A DNA stretch of 6,750 nucleotides from an uncultured Clostridia bacterium (GTDB lineage Bacteria; Bacillota; Clostridia; Christensenellales; CAG-138). The position numbers were made by a program, and so were the translations under genes. The DNA lies in contig CAMZAY010000062.1 in the NCBI GenBank assembly GCA_947304365.1, positions 1-6,750 on the forward strand, given 5' to 3'. The notes beneath the pieces were generated by a model. The model saw nothing but the letters and a program-made list of their open reading frames with translations. It did not search any database and had not been told where the DNA came from. This document shows, one piece after another, positions 1 to 6,135 of this stretch (within the stretch, counting starts at the first letter, position 1; each line of letters begins with the position of its first letter).

Positions 1-298
1 ACGGTACCGCCACAGGTTCGGAAAGCCTCGGCACGCCGTTCTCAAGGTAGCCGATCAGCACGCCGGGATATGCTTCCTCCTTTTTAAATATGGCAAGAAG
101 CCGCTCAAGCACCTCCGCCGCGGCGGGATCCTTCGGCGGGGTTTTCTCGCAGAATGCCTCCACCGCGTCGTAAAGGCGGAACACGACCTCCTGATATTCG
201 GGCTCCGCCCGGCCGCCGTCCTCCGTCACGACCCACTTGCCGAGCCCCTCCGTTTCGAGCACGGGAATGAATTTCGTCAGCTTCTCATACCTCTTCAT
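1..298 (-). CDS. Small soluble protein of unknown function (5' part only, runs off left edge)
   Basis: Reading the minus strand from the ATG at 298 gives 99 uninterrupted codons to the window edge, beginning MKRYEKLTKFIPVLETEGLG. The start is supported by a purine-rich site (GAGAGG) a few bases upstream, by GC-rich codons like the neighbours', and by the sharp drop to AT-rich DNA just beyond 300. There is no signal peptide or membrane segment. The protein is rich in charged residues, with a helical stretch around residues 58-75 (AAAEVLERLLAIFKKEE) followed by GVLIGYLENG. The opening (YEKLTKFIPVLE...GKWVV) reminds me of DUF6508-type small proteins, but that is from memory and weak. The gene diverges from ftsH. 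The 3' end is outside the window, so full length and family cannot be fixed. Confidence 0.75.
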   Translation of the reverse strand, partial: MKRYEKLTKFIPVLETEGLGKWVVTEDGGRAEPEYQEVVFRLYDAVEAFCEKTPPKDPAAAEVLERLLAIFKKEEAYPGVLIGYLENGVPRLSEPVAVP

Positions 299-327
299 AC
301 GCGGACCTCTCTTTTGTGGTTTTCTAT

Positions 328-333
328 ATTATA
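328..333 (-). promoter_or_regulatory. Candidate -10 box for the minus-strand gene
   Basis: The plus strand reads ATTATA, so the minus strand reads TATAAT, a perfect -10 hexamer about 30 bases before the minus-strand ATG at 298. No good -35 is visible 16-18 bases upstream of it (the best is TGCAAT-like). The assignment rests on the -10, the position and the AT-rich context. Confidence 0.4.
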
Positions 334-454
334 TCGTATATCAATCAAAATTGCACGCACTTTTTTTAAATTTTCTAAAAGAAATTAAAAAATGTGATAA
401 TTTGCGCTGTTCGGAAAGCCGTTTTTCCTTTACAAAGAATTTACATTTTGGGGT

Positions 455-499
455 TTGAACAATAATGCGTTTTATGGTAATATAATGGGGTAATATAAT
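455..499 (+). promoter_or_regulatory. Promoter region of the ftsH operon with duplicated -10 boxes
   Basis: The element GGTAATATAAT occurs at 476-486 and again at 489-499 (period 13), giving two perfect TATAAT hexamers at 481-486 and 494-499. A TTGAAC at 455-460 is a plausible -35. It stands 17 bases from TAATAT (478-483) but 20 from the first TATAAT. The second TATAAT has only a poor -35 match (TTTATG, 471-476) at 17 bases. The exact start of transcription cannot be decided, but this is the only promoter-like stretch before the operon. Transcription from here would give a leader of roughly 55-75 bases. Confidence 0.55.
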
Positions 500-514
500 A
501 GAATGGGGTGTTGT

Positions 515-540
515 GCACCGGGCGATCGATCATGCGGTGC
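515..540 (+). other. Predicted hairpin in the ftsH leader
   Basis: GCACCG (515-520) pairs with CGGTGC (535-540), with a 14-base loop that itself contains the self-complementary GATCGATC (524-531). The hairpin ends 5 bases before the purine-rich ribosome binding site at 546-554, so it could affect ribosome access. It is only six base pairs long and may be incidental. Confidence 0.3.
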
Positions 541-561
541 GGCACAGGAAAGGATCAGGAT

Positions 562-2679
562 TTGAACAAATACAGGAAATACGGCACCGCCGTCATCTAT
601 CTTTTGATAGCCGCGGCTGTGATACTTCTTATAGTCGGCGGGCAGAGCATGCGCCGCGAAAAACCCGTGGAGTACGATTTCGGCGAGTTTTCGGACGTGC
701 TGCGCGCCGGCATGACCGTTACGGAGGACGGCAAGAACGGCGCGAACACGCGCATCGCCGCCGTCCGCGTGACAGGAACGGAGCTTTACGGTCTGTTCAC
801 GACCGAGTATTATAACGAGATCAAGGAGAAGGACCTTACCGAAAAGGAGATCGCCTCCCGTCCCGAAAGCTTCAAAAAAGGCAAGCTTTACGACTTCCAT
901 ACGACCGTTATCTCCGCGGAGACCTTCCAGCAGGAGATGACCGGCCTTATCTGCAGCGCGACGGGCATGAGCAAGGATTCCGTATCGGTCAACGACTACG
1001 GGTTCGACTACATTCTCAAGGTGGAGCAGACCGCGTGGTTCTGGGTGGTGCTTCCCTATGTTATTATAAGCGTGGGCCTCATTGTGCTCACATTCCTCAT
1101 AATCCGCGCCACCAACAGGGAGAACCGCCAGGCGATGAACTTCGGCAAGAGCACGGCGCGCATCTCCGACGGAAAAAATCAGAAGACATTTGACGACGTC
1201 CGCGGCTGCGACGAGGAGAAGGAGGAGCTTCAGGAGGTAGTGGATTTCCTTAAGGATCCCAGTGCGTTCACCGAGATGGGCGCAAGGATCCCCAAGGGCG
1301 TGCTGCTCGTCGGCCCTCCCGGCACGGGCAAAACGCTGCTTGCGAAGGCCGTTGCGGGCGAGGCGAACGTCCCCTTCTTCTCCATCAGCGGTTCCGATTT
1401 TGTTGAGATGTTCGTCGGCGTCGGCGCGAGCCGCGTGCGCGACCTGTTCAACAACGCGAAGAAGCTGGCTCCGTCCCTCGTGTTCATCGACGAGATCGAC
1501 GCCGTCGGCCGTCAGCGCGGCGCGGGCCTCGGCGGCGGGCACGACGAAAAGGAGCAGACGCTCAATCAGCTTCTCGTCGAAATGGACGGCTTTGAAGGGA
1601 ATCAGGGCGTCATAGTGATCGCCGCTACCAACAGGCCGGACGTGCTCGATCCCGCTTTGCTGCGTCCCGGCAGGTTCGACCGCCAGGTGACGGTCGATTA
1701 TCCCGACGTTAAGGGCAGGCAGGAGATACTGGAGCTTTACGCCAAGAACAAGCCCATGAGCGACGAGGTCGATCTTTCGAGGATCGCCAAGCTCACCCCC
1801 GGCATGACCGGCGCGGATCTCGAGAACGTCATGAACGAGGCGGCGATACTCGCCGTGCGCCGCAAGATGCCCAAGATCACGACCGATCTTATCGCCGAGG
1901 CGATGAAGCGCGTCGAGTGGGGCCCCGAGAAGAAGAGCCGCGTCGTGAGCGAGAAGGACCGCTTTATCACCGCCACGCACGAGGTTGGCCACGCGATCGT
2001 CGCAAAGTTCCTTCCCGACAGCGATCCCATCGACGAGCTCTCCGTTATTCAGCGCGGAAGGGCCGCCGGCTATACCAGCTATATCCCCAAGGACGATAAT
2101 TCCCACGTCACCAAGAACCAGCTGCTCGACCGCATTGCGATGATGATGGGCGGCCGCATGGCGGAAGCCGTCAGGCTCGAGGATATCTCCGCCGGCGCGC
2201 AGAACGATCTTAAGCGCGCGACCGAGCTTGCAAAGCGCATGGTCACCGAGTTCGGCATGAGCGACGCGATCGGCCCCGTCTTCCTTGCCGGTGCGGAGGA
2301 GGTGTTCATCGGCCGCGAGTGGGGGCATCAGCCCAATTATTCCGAGGCCATGGCCGCCGAGATCGACCGCGAGGTGCGCCGCATAATGGAAGAGGCCGCC
2401 GCCCGCGCGAAAAAGATAATCGAGGAGCATGCCGACGCGATGACCGTCATAATAAAGGAGCTCATCGAAAACGAGCATATCTCCGGCACGGAGTTCGACC
2501 GCCTGCTGAACGGCGAATCCGATTGGAAGGATAAGCCCGAGAACCATACGAAGACCCCGGTCGATGAGACCGCTGCGGAAGAGACCGCCGCGGAAGCTGA
2601 AGAAACCGAGGCTCCCGCCGAGACGGAGGACCCGGGACGGGAAGCCGGGGACGAGGCTCCCGAAAAAGAAAACGAATAA
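562..2679 (+). CDS. ftsH: FtsH: membrane-anchored ATP-dependent zinc metalloprotease
   Basis: FtsH is a hexameric AAA+ protease that extracts and degrades damaged or unassembled membrane proteins and some cytosolic regulators. The TTG at 562 is preferred because AGGAAAGGA (546-554) lies 7 bases upstream and the protein then opens MNKYRKYG directly before the first membrane helix. The frame is open from about 508, but the GTG at 508 and ATG at 532 lack a ribosome binding site. The product is 705 residues. Layout: TM1 about 9-26, an extracytoplasmic domain to about 158, TM2 about 160-181, then AAA+ with Walker A GPPGTGKT (251-258), Walker B LVFIDE (306-311) and the second region of homology with arginines in RPGRFDR (368-374). 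The protease domain has HEVGH (473-477) and the likely third zinc ligand D549 in QNDLKRA. All catalytic elements are present. The usual HEAGH is HEVGH here, still a valid HExxH. Typical FtsH is about 640-650 residues; the excess is an acidic tail rich in Glu, Ala and Thr (about 652-705). It heads a tight operon. Confidence 0.97.
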   Translation: MNKYRKYGTAVIYLLIAAAVILLIVGGQSMRREKPVEYDFGEFSDVLRAGMTVTEDGKNGANTRIAAVRVTGTELYGLFTTEYYNEIKEKDLTEKEIASRPESFKKGKLYDFHTTVISAETFQQEMTGLICSATGMSKDSVSVNDYGFDYILKVEQTAWFWVVLPYVIISVGLIVLTFLIIRATNRENRQAMNFGKSTARISDGKNQKTFDDVRGCDEEKEELQEVVDFLKDPSAFTEMGARIPKGVLLVGPPGTGKTLLAKAVAGEANVPFFSISGSDFVEMFVGVGASRVRDLFNNAKKLAPSLVFIDEIDAVGRQRGAGLGGGHDEKEQTLNQLLVEMDGFEGNQGVIVIAATNRPDVLDPALLRPGRFDRQVTVDYPDVKGRQEILELYAKNKPMSDEVDLSRIAKLTPGMTGADLENVMNEAAILAVRRKMPKITTDLIAEAMKRVEWGPEKKSRVVSEKDRFITATHEVGHAIVAKFLPDSDPIDELSVIQRGRAAGYTSYIPKDDNSHVTKNQLLDRIAMMMGGRMAEAVRLEDISAGAQNDLKRATELAKRMVTEFGMSDAIGPVFLAGAEEVFIGREWGHQPNYSEAMAAEIDREVRRIMEEAAARAKKIIEEHADAMTVIIKELIENEHISGTEFDRLLNGESDWKDKPENHTKTPVDETAAEETAAEAEETEAPAETEDPGREAGDEAPEKENE

Positions 2680-2680
2680 A

Positions 2681-3916
2681 ATGTACGATCTCCATACACA
2701 TTCCGATTTCTCGGACGGCGTACTGCCGCCCGAGAAATTGATAGAAGAAGCGAAAGCTAAGGGCTTTACCCTCTTCGCGCTGACCGATCACGACACCGTG
2801 GGCGGCATAGTCCGCGCGGCTGAAGCGGCGGCGAGGCTGCGCGTGCCTTTTTTGCCCGGTATTGAGATCTCCGCCGAGTACCCCTGCGAGCTGCATATAC
2901 TCGGGCTCGGCGTCGATCCCTCCTCCCCCGCCATAAGGAGGCTCGAGCAGATACAGCGCCGTCATCGCTCCTCGCGAAACGCCCGCGTCATTGAGCTGCT
3001 CAAGGAGGGCGGCATGGACGTGAGCGGCCTTCTTGAAAAAGAGGAGCGCTTCGTCACCAAGGCCGATATCGCCGCCGCGATGGTCCGGGCGAACTTTGCA
3101 AGCACGGTGAGCGACGCGTTTGCCCGGTGGCTCAAAAAGGGCCGCCCCTTCTACGCGCCGATGGTCCACCCCTCCATGGAGGAGGTCATGGACGTTATCG
3201 TTTCCGCCGGAGGACTGCCGGTGCTCGCGCATCCGATGAAGATGGACTGCGACCACAGGGCGCTCGTTAAGGAGCTCATGGAGCTGGGCCTTTGGGGGAT
3301 AGAGGCGTATTATTCCTCCGCTTCAAGAGAGGAGACCGGGTATTTCAAGTCGCTTGCGGAGGAATTTTCGCTCCGCGTCACCTGCGGGAGCGATTTCCAC
3401 GGCCCGCACAGGCCTGAGGCCGCCCTCGGCTGCGCCTGGGAGGACACGCCCGAGCTTAACGAGACGGAAGCGCTGCTCAAAAAGCGTTACGGGATATGCC
3501 CCGCGGCGCCGACCGGATGGCTGTTCGCCCCGCGCCGCGCGCAGCATACCGAGAGCGAATTCCAGCTTATTGCCGACAGGATCGTTTCCGAGCTGCCGGA
3601 GGAGCTTTTCAAGGGGCTTAACGGCGGCATATCGATAGCGAGCCGCGCGAAGCTCCACCGCGAGAGCTTGCCCGCGCGCCCGCTCTACATATTGGGCGAA
3701 TACTCCCACGGATACACGACCGGCGCCTTCATCACGCTTTACTTCGGCTCGTTCATCGCCGTGCACGGCAGGAAGCGCGGGCAGGCGTTCATCGACGAGG
3801 TGCGGAAGGTCATACTTCACGAGCTTCGCCATCATCTTGAGATACGCGCCGGAGAGCACGATCTCGAATACGAGGACGACGCGGTCATCGCGGCGTACGT
3901 TGAGGAAAACGAATGA
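2681..3916 (+). CDS. PHP-domain phosphoesterase (TrpH/RNase AM-like) fused to a zinicin-like metallopeptidase domain
   Basis: The product has 411 residues and two domains. Residues 1 to about 270 form a PHP metal-dependent phosphoesterase of the TrpH/YciV type; characterised relatives act as a 5'-3' RNase or nucleotide phosphatase. All expected metal ligands are visible: H5 and H7 (HTHSDFSDG), D12, H37 (TDHDT), E62 (GIEIS), H72 (ELHILG), H184 (LAHP), D238 and H240 (GSDFHG). Residues about 291-411 match the zinicin-like 'metallopeptidase family' (formerly DUF1025), with ELPEELFKGLNGGI, YILGEY, YFGSF and HELRHH (380-385; H380, E381, H384). That family is normally a free-standing protein of about 120 residues. 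No in-frame ATG, GTG or TTG lies near the junction, so this reads as a true fusion. There is no signal peptide, so it is likely cytoplasmic. The ATG at 2681 is one base after the ftsH stop and has only a weak purine-rich site, which suggests translational coupling. The frame is open further upstream, within ftsH, but the PHP motif begins immediately after this ATG. Substrates of either domain are unknown. Confidence 0.9.
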   Translation: MYDLHTHSDFSDGVLPPEKLIEEAKAKGFTLFALTDHDTVGGIVRAAEAAARLRVPFLPGIEISAEYPCELHILGLGVDPSSPAIRRLEQIQRRHRSSRNARVIELLKEGGMDVSGLLEKEERFVTKADIAAAMVRANFASTVSDAFARWLKKGRPFYAPMVHPSMEEVMDVIVSAGGLPVLAHPMKMDCDHRALVKELMELGLWGIEAYYSSASREETGYFKSLAEEFSLRVTCGSDFHGPHRPEAALGCAWEDTPELNETEALLKKRYGICPAAPTGWLFAPRRAQHTESEFQLIADRIVSELPEELFKGLNGGISIASRAKLHRESLPARPLYILGEYSHGYTTGAFITLYFGSFIAVHGRKRGQAFIDEVRKVILHELRHHLEIRAGEHDLEYEDDAVIAAYVEENE

Positions 3917-3920
3917 CAAG

Positions 3921-4802
3921 ATGCGTCCGTTAAGCTATACCGTCGAAAAAGGATCGGAGGGCATGAGCGTAAAGCACGTGCTCACGGAAATATTCATGAT
4001 GTCGCACTCGCATATTTCAAGGCTTAAACGCCGCGGGGGCGGCATACTTTTAAACGGCGAGCCGTGTTACGTCACGAAAGCATGCGTCCCGGGGGACACG
4101 GTAACGGCGCTTATTTCCGACCCGCCCGATACGAAACGGCTCGAGCCGATGGATATGCCCCTCGATATCGTTTACGAGGACGAATGGCTCTGCGTCGTAA
4201 ACAAGCCCGCGGGGCTCACCGTCCACCCGGAGAGGCTCGGCATGGGCGGCTCGGTCGAAAACGCGCTGACGGCGCATTTTAAGGAGGACGAGTTCGTGCA
4301 TACAGTCAGCCGCCTCGACAGGGGCACGAGCGGACTTATGACCGTTGCGAAGAGCGGCTACGTGCACGAGCGGATGATACGCCTGCTCCACACGCCGGAT
4401 TTTTACAAGGAATACCTCGGCGTTTTGAGCCGCGTGCCCGATGAAAGGAGCGGCTTCGTGCGGCTTCCGATCGCGCATCCCGTGGGCTCGAATTTCAAAA
4501 TGGAGGTCCGCGGGGACGGGCTCCCCTCCGAAACGGAGTACGAGGTGCTGAGCGTTTACGGCGAAAGGGCGCTCGCGCGGCTCGTCCCGCACACGGGGCG
4601 CATGCACCAGCTGCGCGTGCACATGGCGGCGATAGGCTGCCCGCTCGCCGGAGACTGGCTCTACGGCGAGGAGATCAAAGAGATCTCCCACGCGGCGCTG
4701 CACTCGCATTATCTTAAATTCCGCCACCCGATGACCGGCGGGATCGTCGAGCTTGAAAGCGAGCTCCCCGACGAGATAAAGAGGCTGATGGGATCGATAT
4801 GA
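3921..4802 (+). CDS. RluA-family RNA pseudouridine synthase
   Basis: This enzyme isomerises specific uridines to pseudouridine in RNA, most often 23S rRNA in this family. The product is 293 residues, normal for RluA/RluD types. An S4-like RNA-binding domain occupies about residues 12-75 (GMSVKHVL..., HISRLKRRGG, ILLNGEP). The catalytic domain follows, with VNKPAGLTVHP from residue 93, the catalytic motif RLDRGTSG with D133 as the expected nucleophile, and HTGRMHQLRVH at 224-234, all intact. The ATG at 3921 is chosen because the protein then opens with the usual short strand before the S4 domain (LSYTVEKGSEGM). A GAGGA at 3902-3906 sits 14 bases away, slightly far. The frame is open upstream to 3837 but that part overlaps the previous gene and looks like out-of-frame sequence. 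It lies 4 bases after the previous stop, the third gene of the ftsH operon. The RNA position modified cannot be told from sequence. Confidence 0.95.
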   Translation: MRPLSYTVEKGSEGMSVKHVLTEIFMMSHSHISRLKRRGGGILLNGEPCYVTKACVPGDTVTALISDPPDTKRLEPMDMPLDIVYEDEWLCVVNKPAGLTVHPERLGMGGSVENALTAHFKEDEFVHTVSRLDRGTSGLMTVAKSGYVHERMIRLLHTPDFYKEYLGVLSRVPDERSGFVRLPIAHPVGSNFKMEVRGDGLPSETEYEVLSVYGERALARLVPHTGRMHQLRVHMAAIGCPLAGDWLYGEEIKEISHAALHSHYLKFRHPMTGGIVELESELPDEIKRLMGSI

Positions 4803-4816
4803 CGCCGGCGGCGTTT
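4802..4816 (+). terminator. Weak candidate terminator after the pseudouridine synthase gene
   Basis: ACGCC (4802-4806) and GGCGT (4810-4814) can form a 5-bp GC-rich stem with a 3-base loop, followed by only a few T residues. A second 6-bp hairpin, CGGCGC/GCGCCG, lies at 4828-4843 without a T tract. One or both could end the ftsH operon, but neither is a textbook terminator. Confidence 0.3.
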
Positions 4817-4912
4817 CGATATGCGCCCGGCGCATGAGCGCCGATCGCCCATGCCGCCTTACAAATAATATATGGAACCGATCGGCGCGCTCGTGCGTTA
4901 TATAAACGAAAG

Positions 4913-4928
4913 CCGTTCTGAAGAACGG
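4913..4928 (+). other. Hairpin in the region upstream of the DUF1002 gene
   Basis: CCGTTC (4913-4918) and GAACGG (4923-4928) form a perfect 6-bp stem around TGAA. A second short stem, GGGC/GCCC (4951-4963), follows just before the ribosome binding site at 4965-4971. There is no T run right after the first stem, so it is not an obvious terminator. It could be a leader structure of the next gene or a remnant. TATA-rich sequence at 4898-4906 is a possible -10 for the next gene, but no matching -35 is visible. Confidence 0.35.
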
Positions 4929-4964
4929 TCATGAAAACGATTTTAACCAGGGGCTTTACGCCCG

Positions 4965-4971
4965 AAGGAGG
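4965..4971 (+). promoter_or_regulatory. Strong ribosome binding site for the DUF1002 gene
   Basis: AAGGAGG lies 8 bases before the ATG at 4980. This near-perfect Shine-Dalgarno fixes the start and contrasts with the weak sites inside the ftsH operon, suggesting efficient independent translation. Confidence 0.85.
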
Positions 4972-4979
4972 ATATAATT

Positions 4980-5864
4980 ATGAAACGTTTTATTTCGATA
5001 CTGCTTGCCGCGCTGATGGTTCTCGGCGTATGCGGCACCGCATTTGCAATGAAGGAGGGCGAGCGCCGTCTTGTGCTCGGCTCCGATCTTACCGACGCCC
5101 AGCGCATAGAGGCGATCGAGTATTTCGGCGTACAGGATCAGGACGTTCAGGTGATATTCGTCACCAACGCGGACGAGCGCCAGTATTTCGAGGGCAAGCT
5201 CCCCGATAAAAAGCTCGGTCACGTCGCGCTTTCCAGCATCTATATCGTCGCCAAGGCGCCCGGCAGCGGGCTTGATATCACCACCCACAACATCAACTAC
5301 GTCACGCCCGAGATGTACGAAAACGCGCTGATCTCCGCCGGCATCACCGACGCCGAGATCAGGATCTGGGCGCCCCGCCCCATCAGCGGCACCGCGGCGC
5401 TGACCGGTATCTACAAGGCGTATGAGGATATCACCGGCAGGATACTCGACGACGCCGCTAAGGACCTCGGCATAGAGGAGCTCATCGCCACCGGCGAGCT
5501 TGCCGAGTACATCGGCTCCGAGGACGCGCTCGCGATAATCAACGACTTAAAGAAGATACTCGACGAGACCAAGGATATGTCCGACGACGAGGTGATGGAT
5601 AAGATCAACTCCATCGCAGAGGATTACGGCGCCGAGCTCACCGACGAGCAGGCGAAGCAGATATTCACCCTCGCCCGCATGTTCGAGGGGCTCTCCGCGG
5701 AGGAGATCCAGCAGCGCCTCGTCAACATGGCGAAGGCCGCGCAGAAGGCGCAGTCCTTCGGCGAGACAGTGCAGTCCGTCATCAACTCCATCGGCGAGTT
5801 CATAAAGACCGTCGGCGATTTCTTCAAGGATATCTGGGAGCGCTGGTTCGGCGGCAACGAATAA
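4980..5864 (+). CDS. Secreted DUF1002 (YpuA-like) protein
   Basis: The product has 294 residues and belongs by its motifs to DUF1002, a Firmicutes family typified by Bacillus subtilis YpuA, whose function is not known. Residues 1-23 are a signal peptide (KR, a hydrophobic core, then GTAFA with likely signal peptidase I cleavage after A23). A cysteine at position 18 lacks a proper lipobox, so a lipoprotein is unlikely. Family hallmarks follow: LGSDLTDAQRIEAIEYFGV, VTNADERQYFEGKLP, LSSIYI, ITTHNINYVTPEMYENAL and the strongly typical PISGTAALTGIYKAYEDITG. The C-terminal half is predicted helical and rich in Glu, Asp and Lys, ending in an amphipathic aromatic segment (FFKDIWERWFGGNE) that could touch the membrane. 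Length matches the family. The gene stands alone: a strong ribosome binding site precedes it and a clear terminator follows. Confidence 0.93.
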   Translation: MKRFISILLAALMVLGVCGTAFAMKEGERRLVLGSDLTDAQRIEAIEYFGVQDQDVQVIFVTNADERQYFEGKLPDKKLGHVALSSIYIVAKAPGSGLDITTHNINYVTPEMYENALISAGITDAEIRIWAPRPISGTAALTGIYKAYEDITGRILDDAAKDLGIEELIATGELAEYIGSEDALAIINDLKKILDETKDMSDDEVMDKINSIAEDYGAELTDEQAKQIFTLARMFEGLSAEEIQQRLVNMAKAAQKAQSFGETVQSVINSIGEFIKTVGDFFKDIWERWFGGNE

Positions 5865-5896
5865 AAGTTCTTTCTTCCAAACACCTCTTATAAAAT

Positions 5897-5933
5897 CGAA
5901 ACGCCCCGCGAGAGTATTCCGCGGGGCGTTTCG
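5897..5933 (+). terminator. Rho-independent terminator after the DUF1002 gene
   Basis: CGAAACGCCCCGCG (5897-5910) and its exact reverse complement (5920-5933) form a 14-bp perfect stem with a 9-base loop. The stem core is GC-rich, the T-containing part falls inside the distal arm (GTTTCG), and A residues precede the left arm. It begins 32 bases after the DUF1002 stop. The T tract is short, but the stem is strong and the position is right. Confidence 0.85.
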
Positions 5934-5994
5934 GCCTCGGAAGACAGATGAAACGGGACGTTCAAAAAATATATTTTAAAATGCCTGTCCGATT

Positions 5995-6023
5995 TTGGCA
6001 TGTTCGGGTGTTATATATATAGA
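5995..6023 (+). promoter_or_regulatory. Candidate upstream promoter in the 5934-6135 intergenic region
   Basis: TTGGCA (5995-6000) is a good -35. A TATA run (6012-6021) offers several -10 choices: TATAGA at 6018 with 17 bases of spacing, or TATATA at 6016 with 15. The -35 overlaps a 5-bp inverted repeat, ATGCC (5981-5985) and GGCAT (5997-6001). A transcript from here would carry about 100 bases of leader before the lipoprotein gene. Confidence 0.4.
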
Positions 6024-6036
6024 GGGGAATAACAAA

Positions 6037-6059
6037 CCTTCGTCACGAAGGGAGGTGAC
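6037..6059 (+). other. Two mutually exclusive hairpins around an orphan Shine-Dalgarno-like sequence
   Basis: CCTTCG (6037-6042) can pair with CGAAGG (6046-6051). Alternatively GTCAC (6042-6046) can pair with GTGAC (6055-6059), leaving GAAGGGAG in the loop. The two share bases, so only one can form. The AAGGGAGGTGA here is an excellent Shine-Dalgarno match, yet no start codon stands 5-10 bases downstream. It may be a leader element of a transcript from the upstream promoter, or a decayed gene start. Confidence 0.35.
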
Positions 6060-6078
6060 AGAGCGTAAAAAGCGTCGT

Positions 6079-6096
6079 CTCTTGTATTTGCAAGAG
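6079..6096 (+). promoter_or_regulatory. Inverted repeat over the -35 box: possible operator
   Basis: CTCTTGTA (6079-6086) and TGCAAGAG (6089-6096) are inverted repeats matching at seven of eight positions, separated by two bases. The -35 hexamer TTGTAT (6082-6087) lies inside it, so a dimeric regulator bound here would block RNA polymerase. No regulator gene is in the window to match it. Confidence 0.45.
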
Positions 6097-6109
6097 GGTA
6101 TGGTATAAT
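6082..6109 (+). promoter_or_regulatory. Strong promoter for the lipoprotein gene
   Basis: TTGTAT (6082-6087), a 16-base spacer and TATAAT (6104-6109) preceded by TGG form a sigma-A type promoter with an extended -10. Transcription would begin near 6116, giving a leader of about 20 bases that contains the ribosome binding site at 6123-6128. Confidence 0.75.
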
Positions 6110-6135
6110 ACGGATGTTACACAGGAGGAATGATA

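Noticed and set aside
237..458. A 73-codon plus-strand frame crossing the intergenic region
   Set aside because: It starts inside the minus-strand gene, has no ribosome binding site, and its second half is simply translated AT-rich intergenic DNA.
472..2547. A 691-codon open frame on the minus strand opposite ftsH
   Set aside because: It mirrors the ftsH codon pattern. GC-rich third positions leave few stops on the opposite strand, the translation has no recognisable domain, and the plus strand encodes an unmistakable FtsH.
2564..2680. An upstream extension of the PHP gene overlapping the end of ftsH
   Set aside because: The extension is out-of-frame Arg/Pro-rich sequence of the ftsH tail, and the PHP domain normally begins right at the MYDLHTHS start.
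2462..3256. A 264-codon open frame on the minus strand opposite the PHP gene
   Set aside because: It is low-complexity, rich in Arg and His, without motifs, and fully opposite a gene with all catalytic residues intact.
4050..4835. A 261-codon open frame on the minus strand opposite the pseudouridine synthase gene
   Set aside because: It has the same antisense shadow pattern and no motif. The plus-strand RluA motifs are intact.
5966..5977. The perfect palindrome AAAATATATTTT
   Set aside because: A and T runs form such palindromes by chance in AT-rich spacers; no partner site or spacing supports an operator.
5948..6022. A 24-codon frame starting MKRDVQKIYF just after the terminator
   Set aside because: It has only a weak GGAAG at short spacing and a terminator directly before it, and its end overlaps promoter-like sequence.
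6055..6108. A 17-codon GTG frame within the orphan Shine-Dalgarno region
   Set aside because: The GTG overlaps the Shine-Dalgarno-like sequence itself, so a ribosome could not use both, and the frame runs into the downstream promoter.
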